Source: Streptomyces tagetis (GTDB lineage Bacteria > Actinomycetota > Actinomycetes > Streptomycetales > Streptomycetaceae). From it: a stretch of DNA of 64,000 nucleotides. Positions 28,317 through 35,501 of this stretch are shown in pieces. Below the pieces are notes generated by a model, which was not told the DNA's origin, searched no databases, and saw only the letters and a list, made by a program, of their open reading frames with translations. A program made the translations under genes and the position numbers. Within the stretch, counting starts at the first letter, position 1; every line of letters begins with the position of its first letter. The DNA lies in assembly GCF_018069565.1 (NCBI RefSeq), contig NZ_JAGPNL010000005.1, positions 495,048-559,047 of the forward strand, written 5' to 3'.

Positions 28317-29150
28317 TCACGGCGCCGCCGGTCCCATGCCGGTCAGCCGGCCGTACAGCTCGGGGCGGCGGTCGCGCAGGAAGGGACGGCTGCGCCGGGT
28401 GGCGGCCACCCGGTCCAGGTCGACCTCGGCGACGGCGATGTCGTCGCGGTCGTCGGCGGCCTGGGCGAGGACGTCGCCGTCGGGTCCGTAGACCGCGCTG
28501 AGCCCGAAGTACTCCTTGACGCCCTCGGTGCCGACGCGGTTGGAGCAGATGACGAACATGCCGTTGAAGACGGCGTGGGCGCGCAGTTCGAGCTGGAAGA
28601 CCTCGCGCATCGGCGCGCTCGCCGAGGCCACCGGGACGCAGAGCACGGAGCCGCCGCGCAGGGCGACGATCCGGCTCAGCTCGGGGAAGTGGCGCTCGTA
28701 GCAGATGATCGTGCCGACGCCGGTCTCGCCGGTGTCCACCACCTCGGGCTCGGTGCCGCCGGGCCGGAAGTAGAACTTCTCCGGGAAGCCGTTGGAGAAG
28801 GGCAGGTGGGACTTGCGGTAGACCGACTTCAGCTCGCCGCGCACGTAAGTGCAGGCGGTGTTGTAGTAGACGCCGGGCACCTCGCCCTCCTCGAAGATGG
28901 AGGAGACGACGGTGATGCCGGCCCGGCGGGAGCGCTCGGCGGCCATGGTGTTGGAGGGCCCGTCCAGGCTCTCCGCGAGCCGGAAGTACTCGGGGTCGGG
29001 GTCGGGCTGGACGAACGGGACGGCGAACAGCTCGGGCAGCAGGACGATCCCGGCACCCTGGTCGGCGGCGGCGTCCAGCAGGTCGCCGGCGCGTTCGATG
29101 GTCTCGGCCCGGTCGTCGGTGGCCCGGAGCTGGACGGCGGCGAGCTTCAT
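28317..29150 (-). CDS. nitrilase-superfamily hydrolase, probable N-carbamoyl-beta-amino acid hydrolase
   Basis: 277 aa. The triad is complete: Glu40 in IVLLPELFAVPF, Lys113 in YRKSHLPF and Cys150 in GTIICYERHFPEL. The GFPEKFYFRPGG and CYERHFPE segments resemble beta-ureidopropionases and N-carbamoyl amino acid amidohydrolases more than true nitrilases. The expected reaction is release of CO2 and ammonia from the product of the hydantoinase encoded three genes upstream. Its ATG overlaps the stop of the NADPH:F420 oxidoreductase gene (ATGA). I give no symbol because the substrate is inferred only. Confidence 0.87.
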   Translation of the reverse strand: MKLAAVQLRATDDRAETIERAGDLLDAAADQGAGIVLLPELFAVPFVQPDPDPEYFRLAESLDGPSNTMAAERSRRAGITVVSSIFEEGEVPGVYYNTACTYVRGELKSVYRKSHLPFSNGFPEKFYFRPGGTEPEVVDTGETGVGTIICYERHFPELSRIVALRGGSVLCVPVASASAPMREVFQLELRAHAVFNGMFVICSNRVGTEGVKEYFGLSAVYGPDGDVLAQAADDRDDIAVAEVDLDRVAATRRSRPFLRDRRPELYGRLTGMGPAAP

Positions 29151-29848
29151 GCCACTTCCTCCTTCTCGGCGGTGGACGGCAGACCGGTGAGGGCGATGCC
29201 CGATCTGGTCCGGTAACGCTTGTTGACGGAGATCAGTACCGCGGTGAGCGGTTCGAGCTGGGCGGCGAGCCGGAGCCGGCCCGCGTCCACCGCCCGGCCG
29301 CCGGTGACGTCGGCGGCGAGGGCCAGCACCCGCGCCTTGGCGTCGGCGTCGTCCCCGCACACCAGGACGTCCTCGTGGCGCAGGTCGGCCTCGGGGTCGA
29401 GCAGCAGCGGGGCGGCCAGGTGGTGGAAGGCGCCGACCACCGTGGCGGAGGGCACCAGTGCGGCGGCTTCCTCGGCGGCGCTGCCGGCGGGGACGGGCAC
29501 GCCGTAGGGGCCGCCCTTGTCGAAGCCCAGCGGGTTGACGCAGGAGACGAGGACCTTGCCGGCCAGGCTCTCGGCGAGCGAGGCGACCAGCTCGGCGTGG
29601 CCCTGGTACGGAACCGCCAGCAGGATCGTTTCCGCCCCGCGGGCGGCGTCCTCGTTGGCGGCGCCGTCGACCGGCGCGGTCACGCCGGGCAGGGCCCGCA
29701 GCTCCGCGGCGGCCTCGGCGGCCCGGCCCGCGTCGCGCGAGCCGAGCACCACGGGGTGACCGGCGCGGGCGAGCCGGTAGGCCAGTCCCCGGCCCTGGGG
29801 CCCGGTGCCGCCGACCACGGCGACGGGGGCGCGTGTGACGTCGCTCAT
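29147..29848 (-). CDS. NADPH:F420 oxidoreductase
   Basis: 233 aa. The N-terminal Rossmann motif is VAVVGGTGPQGRGLAYRLARAGH, with LGSRDAGRA after the second strand, the arrangement used to bind NADP in the Fno/NpdG family. VPYQGHAELV, KVLVSCVNPL and VVGAFHHLAA are further family segments lining the F420 site. The enzyme passes hydride between NADPH and F420, here most likely to supply F420H2 to the luciferase-like enzyme whose gene ends 5 bp upstream. TGAGGG precedes the ATG, and the 3' end is coupled to the nitrilase gene. Confidence 0.92.
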   Translation of the reverse strand: MSDVTRAPVAVVGGTGPQGRGLAYRLARAGHPVVLGSRDAGRAAEAAAELRALPGVTAPVDGAANEDAARGAETILLAVPYQGHAELVASLAESLAGKVLVSCVNPLGFDKGGPYGVPVPAGSAAEEAAALVPSATVVGAFHHLAAPLLLDPEADLRHEDVLVCGDDADAKARVLALAADVTGGRAVDAGRLRLAAQLEPLTAVLISVNKRYRTRSGIALTGLPSTAEKEEVA

Positions 29849-29853
29849 CGCCC

Positions 29854-30861
29854 TCAGTCCTTCGCGGCCTGGGCGAGGCGGGTCAGCGTCTGCTCCTTGT
29901 CGCCGAGCGTGGAGATGATCGGGCAGCGGACGCCGGCCTCGTGGTACTCCATCAGCTTGTCGAAGACCTGGGCGGTGGTGCCGCAGGCGGTGACGTTCTG
30001 CACCAGCTCGTTGGGGACCAGCGGCATCGCCTTCTTGATCGCCTCCGGGGTGGCGGGCCACCCGGCGCGCTCCTGGATGCGGTCGACGAGTTCGCGCTCC
30101 ACGCCGCAGTGCTCGGCGATGTGCGGCTGCTGGGCGAGGTAGAGGGTGAGGAACGCCTTGCAGGCGTCGATGGCCTCCTGCGGATCGTCGTCGTTGACGC
30201 TGCACGCCACGATCTGGGTGAGGTCGATGGAGTCCTTGCCGTCGGTGCGCTTGGCGATGCCCTTGGCGATCGCCTCCTTGGCACCGGTCAGGTACGAGGG
30301 CGGCAGCAGGAAGTCCATGTGGACGCCGTCGCTGATCTCACCGGCCAGCTCCAGCATGCGCGGGCCGACGGCGCCGATGTAGATGGGGATGTCGACCGGC
30401 TTGTTCTCGCGGTACATGCTGTCGAAGCGCACGTCCTGCATCTGCACGAACTCGCCGTCGAAGGAGACGACCTCGTTGCGGAAGAAGGTCTGGAGCACGG
30501 TGATGTACTCGCGCATCGAGGCGATCGGCTTGCGCAGCGGCTGGCCGACCTTGGTGGCCAGCGGCTCCCACCAGGCGCCGATGCCGAGGATGGCGCGGCC
30601 GGGGGCGAGTTCGTCCAGGGTCTTGAAGGTGACGGCCATCAGGGCCGCGTTGCGGCTCTTGTTGTTGACGACACCGGTGCCGATCTTGACGTGGTCGGTG
30701 CGGCTGGCGATCACGGCGGCGGGGACGATGCCGTCGCGGGCCAGCCGTCCTTCGGCGACCCAGACGGACTCGAAGCCGTTGCGGTCGGCCAGCTCGGCCT
30801 GCCAGTAGGTCTGCTCCAGGCTCAGCCGTTCGCCGACGTGGATGCCCAGGGGGAGTTTCAT
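29854..30861 (-). CDS. luciferase-like (Mer-type) F420-dependent oxidoreductase
   Basis: 335 aa TIM-barrel flavoprotein-type enzyme. The start LPLGIHVGERLSL and the segments SVWVAEGRLARDG, KIGTGVVNNKSRN, GRAILGIGAWWEPLA and IPIYIGAVGPRMLELAGEISDG match the F420-binding branch related to methylene-tetrahydromethanopterin reductase. The adjacent NADPH:F420 oxidoreductase and F420 synthesis genes support F420 over FMN. The neighbouring hydantoinase suggests a cyclic ureide or pyrimidine as substrate. I infer it could reduce uracil or thymine to the dihydro form, the one step with no other candidate here; oxidation of a ring is the alternative. No biochemical precedent is known to me. Confidence 0.85.
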   Translation of the reverse strand: MKLPLGIHVGERLSLEQTYWQAELADRNGFESVWVAEGRLARDGIVPAAVIASRTDHVKIGTGVVNNKSRNAALMAVTFKTLDELAPGRAILGIGAWWEPLATKVGQPLRKPIASMREYITVLQTFFRNEVVSFDGEFVQMQDVRFDSMYRENKPVDIPIYIGAVGPRMLELAGEISDGVHMDFLLPPSYLTGAKEAIAKGIAKRTDGKDSIDLTQIVACSVNDDDPQEAIDACKAFLTLYLAQQPHIAEHCGVERELVDRIQERAGWPATPEAIKKAMPLVPNELVQNVTACGTTAQVFDKLMEYHEAGVRCPIISTLGDKEQTLTRLAQAAKD

Positions 30862-30908
30862 CGAGCCACCGTTTCCGTTCGTGGTGCGTGGCGCGCGTCC
30901 CGGGAGGC

Positions 30909-30933
30909 GCGGAACCGGACCATCAGGTTCCGC
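30909..30933. other. inverted repeat in intergenic gap within the operon
   Basis: GCGGAACC and GGTTCCGC (8-bp stem, 9-nt loop) lie in the 192-bp gap between the hydantoinase and the luciferase-like gene. It may be a weak terminator, an mRNA processing hairpin or an operator. The rest of the gap (to 31053) is GC-rich with degenerate CGGTGCGGG repeats and nothing else recognisable. Confidence 0.4.
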
Positions 30934-31053
30934 ACGCGGGGCACACGCGGTGGGCGTACCCGTCGAAGCAGGGGGGTCTCCGTACGGGGTGGAATCTCGG
31001 TGTGGGGGGATGTCGGTGCGGGAGATCGGTGCGGGGGAGGCGGGGGCGGACCC

Positions 31054-32487
31054 TCAGTACGGGTTGTCGGTGCGGGTGGACGCGCCGCGGGTGAGGAAGC
31101 GTCCCCGGCCGGCGGCCCCCTCGAAGGACCCGTCGGGCCCCACGAGCTGCTCGCCCCGCGAGAAGACGCGGACCGGGCGGCCGGTCACCCGCATCCCCTC
31201 GTAGAGGTTGTAGTCGGTGCGCATGTGGCTGCCGGCCGCGGTGATCACGTGGTCGGCGGCCGGGTCCCACACCAGCAGGTCGGCGTCGGCGCCCACGGCG
31301 ACGGCGCCCTTGTGCGGGAACATCCCGAAGAGCTTGGCCGGCTGGGTGGCGACCAGCTCCACGAACCGGCAGGCGTCGAAGCGGCCCGCGGCGACCCCGG
31401 TCTCCCAGAGCACCATGAGGCGGTCCTCGATCCCCGGGACCCCGTTGGGGACCTTCGGGAAGTACCCGGGGCTGCGCAGCTTCTGCGGCGGCAGGTCCTC
31501 GGGCTGGTGCAGGCAGAACCCGGCGTGGTCGGTGGCGACCGTGGACAGCGCGCCGGTGACCAGGGAGCGCCACAGCCCGGCCTGGTTGCCGCGCTCCCGG
31601 ATCGGGGGCGAGCAGAGGTAGGCGGCGGCCTTCTCGCCCAGCTCGGCGTAGTCCTCGTAGGCGACGGCCAGGTACTGGGGGCAGGTCTCGCCCCACACCC
31701 GGGCCCCGGCGGCCCTGGCCCGGCCGATCTCGTCGGCCGCGGCGGCGCTGGAGACGTGCACGACGTAGAGCGGGGTGCCGACGGACTCGGCGAGCACCAC
31801 CGCGCGGTGCACGGCCTCCGCCTCGGCCTCGTGACCGTGGGCGGTGGCGTGGAAGACCTCGGCGCTGCGGCCGTCGGCCAGCAGCCGCCGGGTCTCCCGG
31901 TCGATCATGTGGCCGTTCTCGGCGTGCACCATGGGCAGCACGCCGAGGCTGCGGGCGAGGTCGAAGCCCTCCAGGAGCTCCCCGTCGTCGACCATCTGCG
32001 TGCCGGGGTAGGCCATGAAGAACTTCCAGCTCGTGGCGCCCTCCCCGGCCAGTTCGCGCAGGTCGTCGAGGACGTCGGGCTGCTGTGCGCGCGGCGGGAC
32101 GATCGCGTGCAGGCCGAAGTCGACCACCGCCTTGGCCGCCGCGGTGTCGCGCCGGGCCCGGTAGGTGTCGCGCAGGCCGCGGTCCGGCTCCTTCTTCACG
32201 AAGTCGAGGACCGTGGTGGTCCCGCCGTGGGCGGCGGCCACCGTACCGCTGTGGAAGTCGTCGGCGGTCCGGGTGGTGAAACCGTCGATCGGGTATTCGA
32301 GGTGGGTGTGGGCGTCGATGCCGCCGGGCATGACGAGCATGCCCTCCGCGTCGACCACCCGGTCGGCGGCCCACTCCTCCGTACCCGTGCCGAGCGCGGC
32401 GACGACCCCGTCACGGATCAGTACGTCGGCCCGGACGGCGGCGTCGGCGTTGACCACCGTGCCGCCTCTGATCAGCGTGGAACCCAT
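31054..32487 (-). CDS. dihydropyrimidinase / hydantoinase
   Basis: 477 aa cyclic amidohydrolase. The binuclear metal site is complete: His60 and His62 (GGIDAHTHLE), carbamylated Lys155 (TSWKFFMAYPG), His188 (MVHAENGH), His244 (YVVHVSS) and Asp320 (ATDHAGF). It hydrolyses dihydrouracil, dihydrothymine or hydantoins to the N-carbamoyl amino acid. The Tyr that follows the lysine (FFMAYPG) is also conserved in this group. GGGAAGGCACC precedes the ATG. It follows the aminotransferase gene by 50 bp, and together with the downstream carbamoyl hydrolase it encodes two successive ring-degradation steps. Confidence 0.94.
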   Translation of the reverse strand: MGSTLIRGGTVVNADAAVRADVLIRDGVVAALGTGTEEWAADRVVDAEGMLVMPGGIDAHTHLEYPIDGFTTRTADDFHSGTVAAAHGGTTTVLDFVKKEPDRGLRDTYRARRDTAAAKAVVDFGLHAIVPPRAQQPDVLDDLRELAGEGATSWKFFMAYPGTQMVDDGELLEGFDLARSLGVLPMVHAENGHMIDRETRRLLADGRSAEVFHATAHGHEAEAEAVHRAVVLAESVGTPLYVVHVSSAAAADEIGRARAAGARVWGETCPQYLAVAYEDYAELGEKAAAYLCSPPIRERGNQAGLWRSLVTGALSTVATDHAGFCLHQPEDLPPQKLRSPGYFPKVPNGVPGIEDRLMVLWETGVAAGRFDACRFVELVATQPAKLFGMFPHKGAVAVGADADLLVWDPAADHVITAAGSHMRTDYNLYEGMRVTGRPVRVFSRGEQLVGPDGSFEGAAGRGRFLTRGASTRTDNPY

Positions 32488-32537
32488 GGTGCCTTCCCTT
32501 TCCCGGAGTGCGTCCGGCCGCACCTCACCGCTGCGCC

Positions 32538-33896
32538 TCACCCTACGTAGTGCTCGTCGGCCAGGCCCAGGACCTCGTCGAGCACGTCGAGGGCGAGATC
32601 GATCTCGGAGTCGGTGATGACGAGCGGCGGGGTGAGCCGGAGCACGTTGAAGTTGGCGGTGAGGTAGAGGCCGCGGGCCATCGCCGCCTTGACCAGCTTG
32701 CCGACCGGGGCGGCGGCCGGGCCCTTGGCGTTGAAGGGGACCAGGGGTTCGCGGGTGGCCCGGTCCTTCACCAGCTCGACGCCGTGGAAGAGGCCCCGGC
32801 CGCGGATCTCGCCGATGCTGGGGTGCTTCTCGGCGAGCCTGGCCAGTCCGGCGCCGAGGTGTTCGCCGCGGGCCCGCGCGTTCTCCACGATGTTCTCCTC
32901 CTGCATGATCCGCAGGGAGGCGACGCCCGAGGCGCAGGCGAGGGGGTGCCCGGCGTAGGTGAGCCCGCCCCAGAACATGTGGTCCCGGAGCCAGTCGGCG
33001 ATGCGGGAGGAGACGGTCATCGCGCCGAGCGGGACGTACCCCGAGTTGAGGCCCTTGGCGGTGGTCAGGATGTCGGGGGTGACGTCCCAGTGGTTGCAGG
33101 CGAACCACTCGCCGGTGCGGCCGAAGCCGGCCATCACCTCGTCGAAGATCAGCATGATGCCGTACCGGTCGCAGACCTCGCGCAGCGAGCGCAGATAGCC
33201 CTCGGGCGGGTAGATCAGCCCGTTGGTGCCGGTGACCGGCTCGATGATCACCGCCGCGACGGTCTCCGGGTTCTCGTACTGGAGGATCTCCTCCAGGTGC
33301 GGGCCGCCGGAGCAGACGGGGCAGGGGTCGGGGTGCCCGGCCGGGCAGCGGTAGGTGTACGGGTCGAGCATCCGCACCACGCCGGGCATGCCGCCCGGCT
33401 CGGCCGACCAGCGGCGCGGGTCGCCGGTCAGGGACATCGCCCCGTTGGTGGCGCCGTGGTAGGAGCGGTAGCGGGCGATCACCTTGTGGCGGCCGGTCAC
33501 GTGGCGGGCGAGGCGGATCGCGTTCTCGTTGGCGGCGGCCCCTCCGGTGGTGAAGAAGCTCATCTTCAGGTCGCCGGGGGTGAGGTCGGCCAGCATCTCG
33601 GCCAGCTCGGCGCGGGAGCGCTCGGCGAAGCCGGGGCCGATGTAGCACAGCCGGCCCGCCTGCTCCTGGATCGCCTCGACCAGCTTGGGGTGCTGGTGGC
33701 CCAGGTTGAGGTTGACGAGCTGGGACTGGAAGTCGAGGTAGCGGTTGCCCTCGTAGTCCCAGAACCAGGACCCGGAGCCACCGGCCACCGGGATCGGATC
33801 GAGTGCTCCCTGGACGGACCAGGAGTGGATGACGTACTCGGTGTCGGCTTGCTTGACGCGCTGCCCGGTCCACGCGTCGGTCTCGGTGATGGTCAA
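32538..33896 (-). CDS. class III omega-aminotransferase (beta-alanine/3-aminoisobutyrate type)
   Basis: 452 aa, PLP-dependent. The cofactor lysine lies in TTAKGLNSGYVPLGA near residue 279, with the aspartate motif IFDEVMAGFGRTG before it. N-terminal GSGSWFWDYEGNRYLDF and FTTGGAAANENAIRLAR are family hallmarks. A cysteine-rich insert (RCPAGHPDPCPVCSGG) around residue 175 is typical of the omega-amino acid:pyruvate subgroup. The likely role is transfer of the amino group of beta-alanine or 3-aminoisobutyrate, giving a semialdehyde for one of the aldehyde dehydrogenases in this block. It lies between the DUF1185-type gene and the hydantoinase. Confidence 0.93.
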   Translation of the reverse strand: MTITETDAWTGQRVKQADTEYVIHSWSVQGALDPIPVAGGSGSWFWDYEGNRYLDFQSQLVNLNLGHQHPKLVEAIQEQAGRLCYIGPGFAERSRAELAEMLADLTPGDLKMSFFTTGGAAANENAIRLARHVTGRHKVIARYRSYHGATNGAMSLTGDPRRWSAEPGGMPGVVRMLDPYTYRCPAGHPDPCPVCSGGPHLEEILQYENPETVAAVIIEPVTGTNGLIYPPEGYLRSLREVCDRYGIMLIFDEVMAGFGRTGEWFACNHWDVTPDILTTAKGLNSGYVPLGAMTVSSRIADWLRDHMFWGGLTYAGHPLACASGVASLRIMQEENIVENARARGEHLGAGLARLAEKHPSIGEIRGRGLFHGVELVKDRATREPLVPFNAKGPAAAPVGKLVKAAMARGLYLTANFNVLRLTPPLVITDSEIDLALDVLDEVLGLADEHYVG

Positions 33897-33953
33897 CGGA
33901 CGGCCCTCCTCGTCGTTGTCGGCTGCTGCGTACGGGGGTGGGATGCTCGTCCG

Positions 33954-34517
33954 CTACGAAGTCCGGGTCTCGGCGCCGAAGGTGGCGAGCCGGGCCAGCG
34001 GGCGTCCGGCGTTCGCGGCGGCGCAGACGACGAGGATCTCGCGGGGCCGGGGCACGTCGGCGATCTGGAGCGTCACCGTCTGGTGGTGCGACCGGGTCTT
34101 CGCGTCCTTCTTGTGCTTGAGCGGGATGTCGATCGGGCTGCCGGGCAGGCCGACCTTCTCGGCGGCGGGCAGCAGTTCGGTGCCGTCGGCGGCGCCGCGG
34201 AAGACGTTGCCGAAGCGCAGGTTGTGGATGAGGGCGGAGCCGTGCTCGACCTCGCCCTCGATCCCGACCAGCGCGGCCTTGCCGAACGCCTCGACCTCGC
34301 CGCCGAGCAGTTCCACACAGGCGGGTCCGACCAGTTCACCGATCTCCTCGCCCAGTTCGTCGGCGAGGGTCACGAGGTCCTGGACGTACTCGCGGGGGTA
34401 CGGGTTCTCGATGACGGCCCCGACGAACGCGACCCGGTGCACCGGCTCCACCGCCCGGCCGTTCTCCAGCCTCGTCTCATCGAGCTGCTTGATGATCTTG
34501 CGGACCCGAATGCGCAC
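33954..34517 (-). CDS. amino acid synthesis-family (DUF1185, PF06684-type) protein
   Basis: 187 aa. The pattern VRKIIKQLDETRLENGRAV at the start, AVIENPYPREYVQDL, VGPACVELLGG, AALVGIEGEVEHGSALIHNL and the end VVCAAANAGRPLARLA match the DUF1185/amino acid synthesis family as I know it. The fold is reported to be chorismate-mutase-like, the same general fold used by RidA-type and cyanuric-acid hydrolase domains; a role in N-heterocycle or reactive-intermediate handling is my inference. It is the first gene of the long catabolic-F420 operon, directly behind an operator copy. No catalytic residues can be assigned. Confidence 0.75.
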   Translation of the reverse strand: MRIRVRKIIKQLDETRLENGRAVEPVHRVAFVGAVIENPYPREYVQDLVTLADELGEEIGELVGPACVELLGGEVEAFGKAALVGIEGEVEHGSALIHNLRFGNVFRGAADGTELLPAAEKVGLPGSPIDIPLKHKKDAKTRSHHQTVTLQIADVPRPREILVVCAAANAGRPLARLATFGAETRTS

Positions 34518-34543
34518 GGCTCTCCTCCAGGGATCAGGCTCGC

Positions 34544-34570
34544 TGGTTCATTTAGCGAACCGTTGGTTCA
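34544..34570 (-). promoter_or_regulatory. shared operator element, copy 3 (hydantoinase-F420 operon)
   Basis: On the minus strand: TGAACC-AAC-GGTTCG, five bases, then TGAACCA, lying 27-53 bp before the DUF1185-type start. It matches the copies at 16847-16873 and 24403-24429 in order and spacing. Confidence 0.72.
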
Positions 34571-34685
34571 TATAGTCCTGAAGGGGCTCCTGAGGTGTCA
34601 AGGGGTCTGCGGGGAGAGGTCCGGTATCGCCCGGACGGCCTCGGGCCGGCGCCGCCCCCGGCGGGACACCGCCCCCACACGAATC

Positions 34686-34723
34686 GGGGCTCCGTGCGGG
34701 TGTCCGACCCGCGCCGGAGCCCC
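34686..34723 (-). terminator. hairpin terminator after the TetR gene
   Basis: Nested stem GGGGCTCCG(t)GCGGGT / ACCCGC(gc)CGGAGCCCC with a 5-nt loop, about 50 bp beyond the TetR stop on the minus strand and before the next operon's promoter. Confidence 0.7.
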
Positions 34724-34774
34724 TGGGTCACCCGGGTCGGCGGCGCGGCCGGCCCGGGGTCTGAGATCTGCCTT

Positions 34775-35410
34775 TCAGCCCGCCGCCGACGCGTCCAACG
34801 CCCCCGGCGCCAGGCCCAGTTCGGCTTCCGCGAAGGTGCGGACCATGTCGCCCGTCGCCGCCGCGCGGTGGTCGGTGCTGGTGTTGATGTACGCGGTGGT
34901 CCCGTCGATCGCCACGAGAATCCGCACCGCCGCCACCCACGGGTCGGCGCAGCGGAAGTCCCCCGCCGCGACCCCGGCGGCGACCACCCGCTCGATGCGC
35001 CGGCACCACAGCAGTTCCTGCTCCACCACGTGTTCGCGCAGCACCGGACGGTAACGGGACAGGTGCCGCGCGTTCAGCCACAGCCGGCTGACGTTGTCGA
35101 ACTCGGTGCTGGAGATCAGGCCGAAGAAGCTCCGCAGCGTGCCCGGCGGGTCCGCCGCGTCCGCCTCCGGCAGCAGCGCGTCCAGCTCCGTCATCGTGGC
35201 GCTGGTGAAGCCCTCGGCCACGAGTTTGTCCGCCGCCGGGAAGTAGTGGCCGACGAGACCCGCCTGGACCCCCAGCTCGTCGGCGACCCGGCGCAGGGTC
35301 ACGCACTCCAGCCCCTCCGTGAGGCCCACCCGCGCGGCGGTGGTGACGATCTCGTTGCGGCGCTCGGCCGGCGCCTTGCGCACTCGTTTGCCCGGACCCC
35401 TTGACGTCAT
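34775..35410 (-). CDS. TetR-family transcriptional regulator
   Basis: 211 aa. The N-terminal HTH is RRNEIVTTAARVGLTEGLECVTLRRVADELGVQAGLVGHYFP, a standard TetR domain. The rest is helical and ligand-binding (LWLNARHLSRYRPVLREHVVEQE), resembling BetI-type regulators. It is divergent from the APC permease operon. A perfect 8-4-8 inverted repeat lies between the starts and is its probable operator. I take the ATG just inside this repeat; upstream ATGs would run through the operator. The ribosome-binding site is weak. It probably represses itself and the permease-dehydrogenase operon. Confidence 0.9.
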   Translation of the reverse strand: MTSRGPGKRVRKAPAERRNEIVTTAARVGLTEGLECVTLRRVADELGVQAGLVGHYFPAADKLVAEGFTSATMTELDALLPEADAADPPGTLRSFFGLISSTEFDNVSRLWLNARHLSRYRPVLREHVVEQELLWCRRIERVVAAGVAAGDFRCADPWVAAVRILVAIDGTTAYINTSTDHRAAATGDMVRTFAEAELGLAPGALDASAAG

Positions 35411-35433
35411 GGGACGGATGCTATTGAGTATGC

Positions 35434-35453
35434 GACCAATTAAGCAATTGGTC
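35434..35453. promoter_or_regulatory. TetR operator candidate
   Basis: GACCAATT-AAGC-AATTGGTC, a perfect 8-4-8 inverted repeat and the only AT-rich stretch in the divergent TetR/APC gap. It lies 24 bp from the TetR start and about 48 bp from the permease start. Confidence 0.75.
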
Positions 35454-35501
35454 ACCCGGCCAATAACGCCCTCCGGCACGCACCATGGTCAGGAGACGCA
35501 T

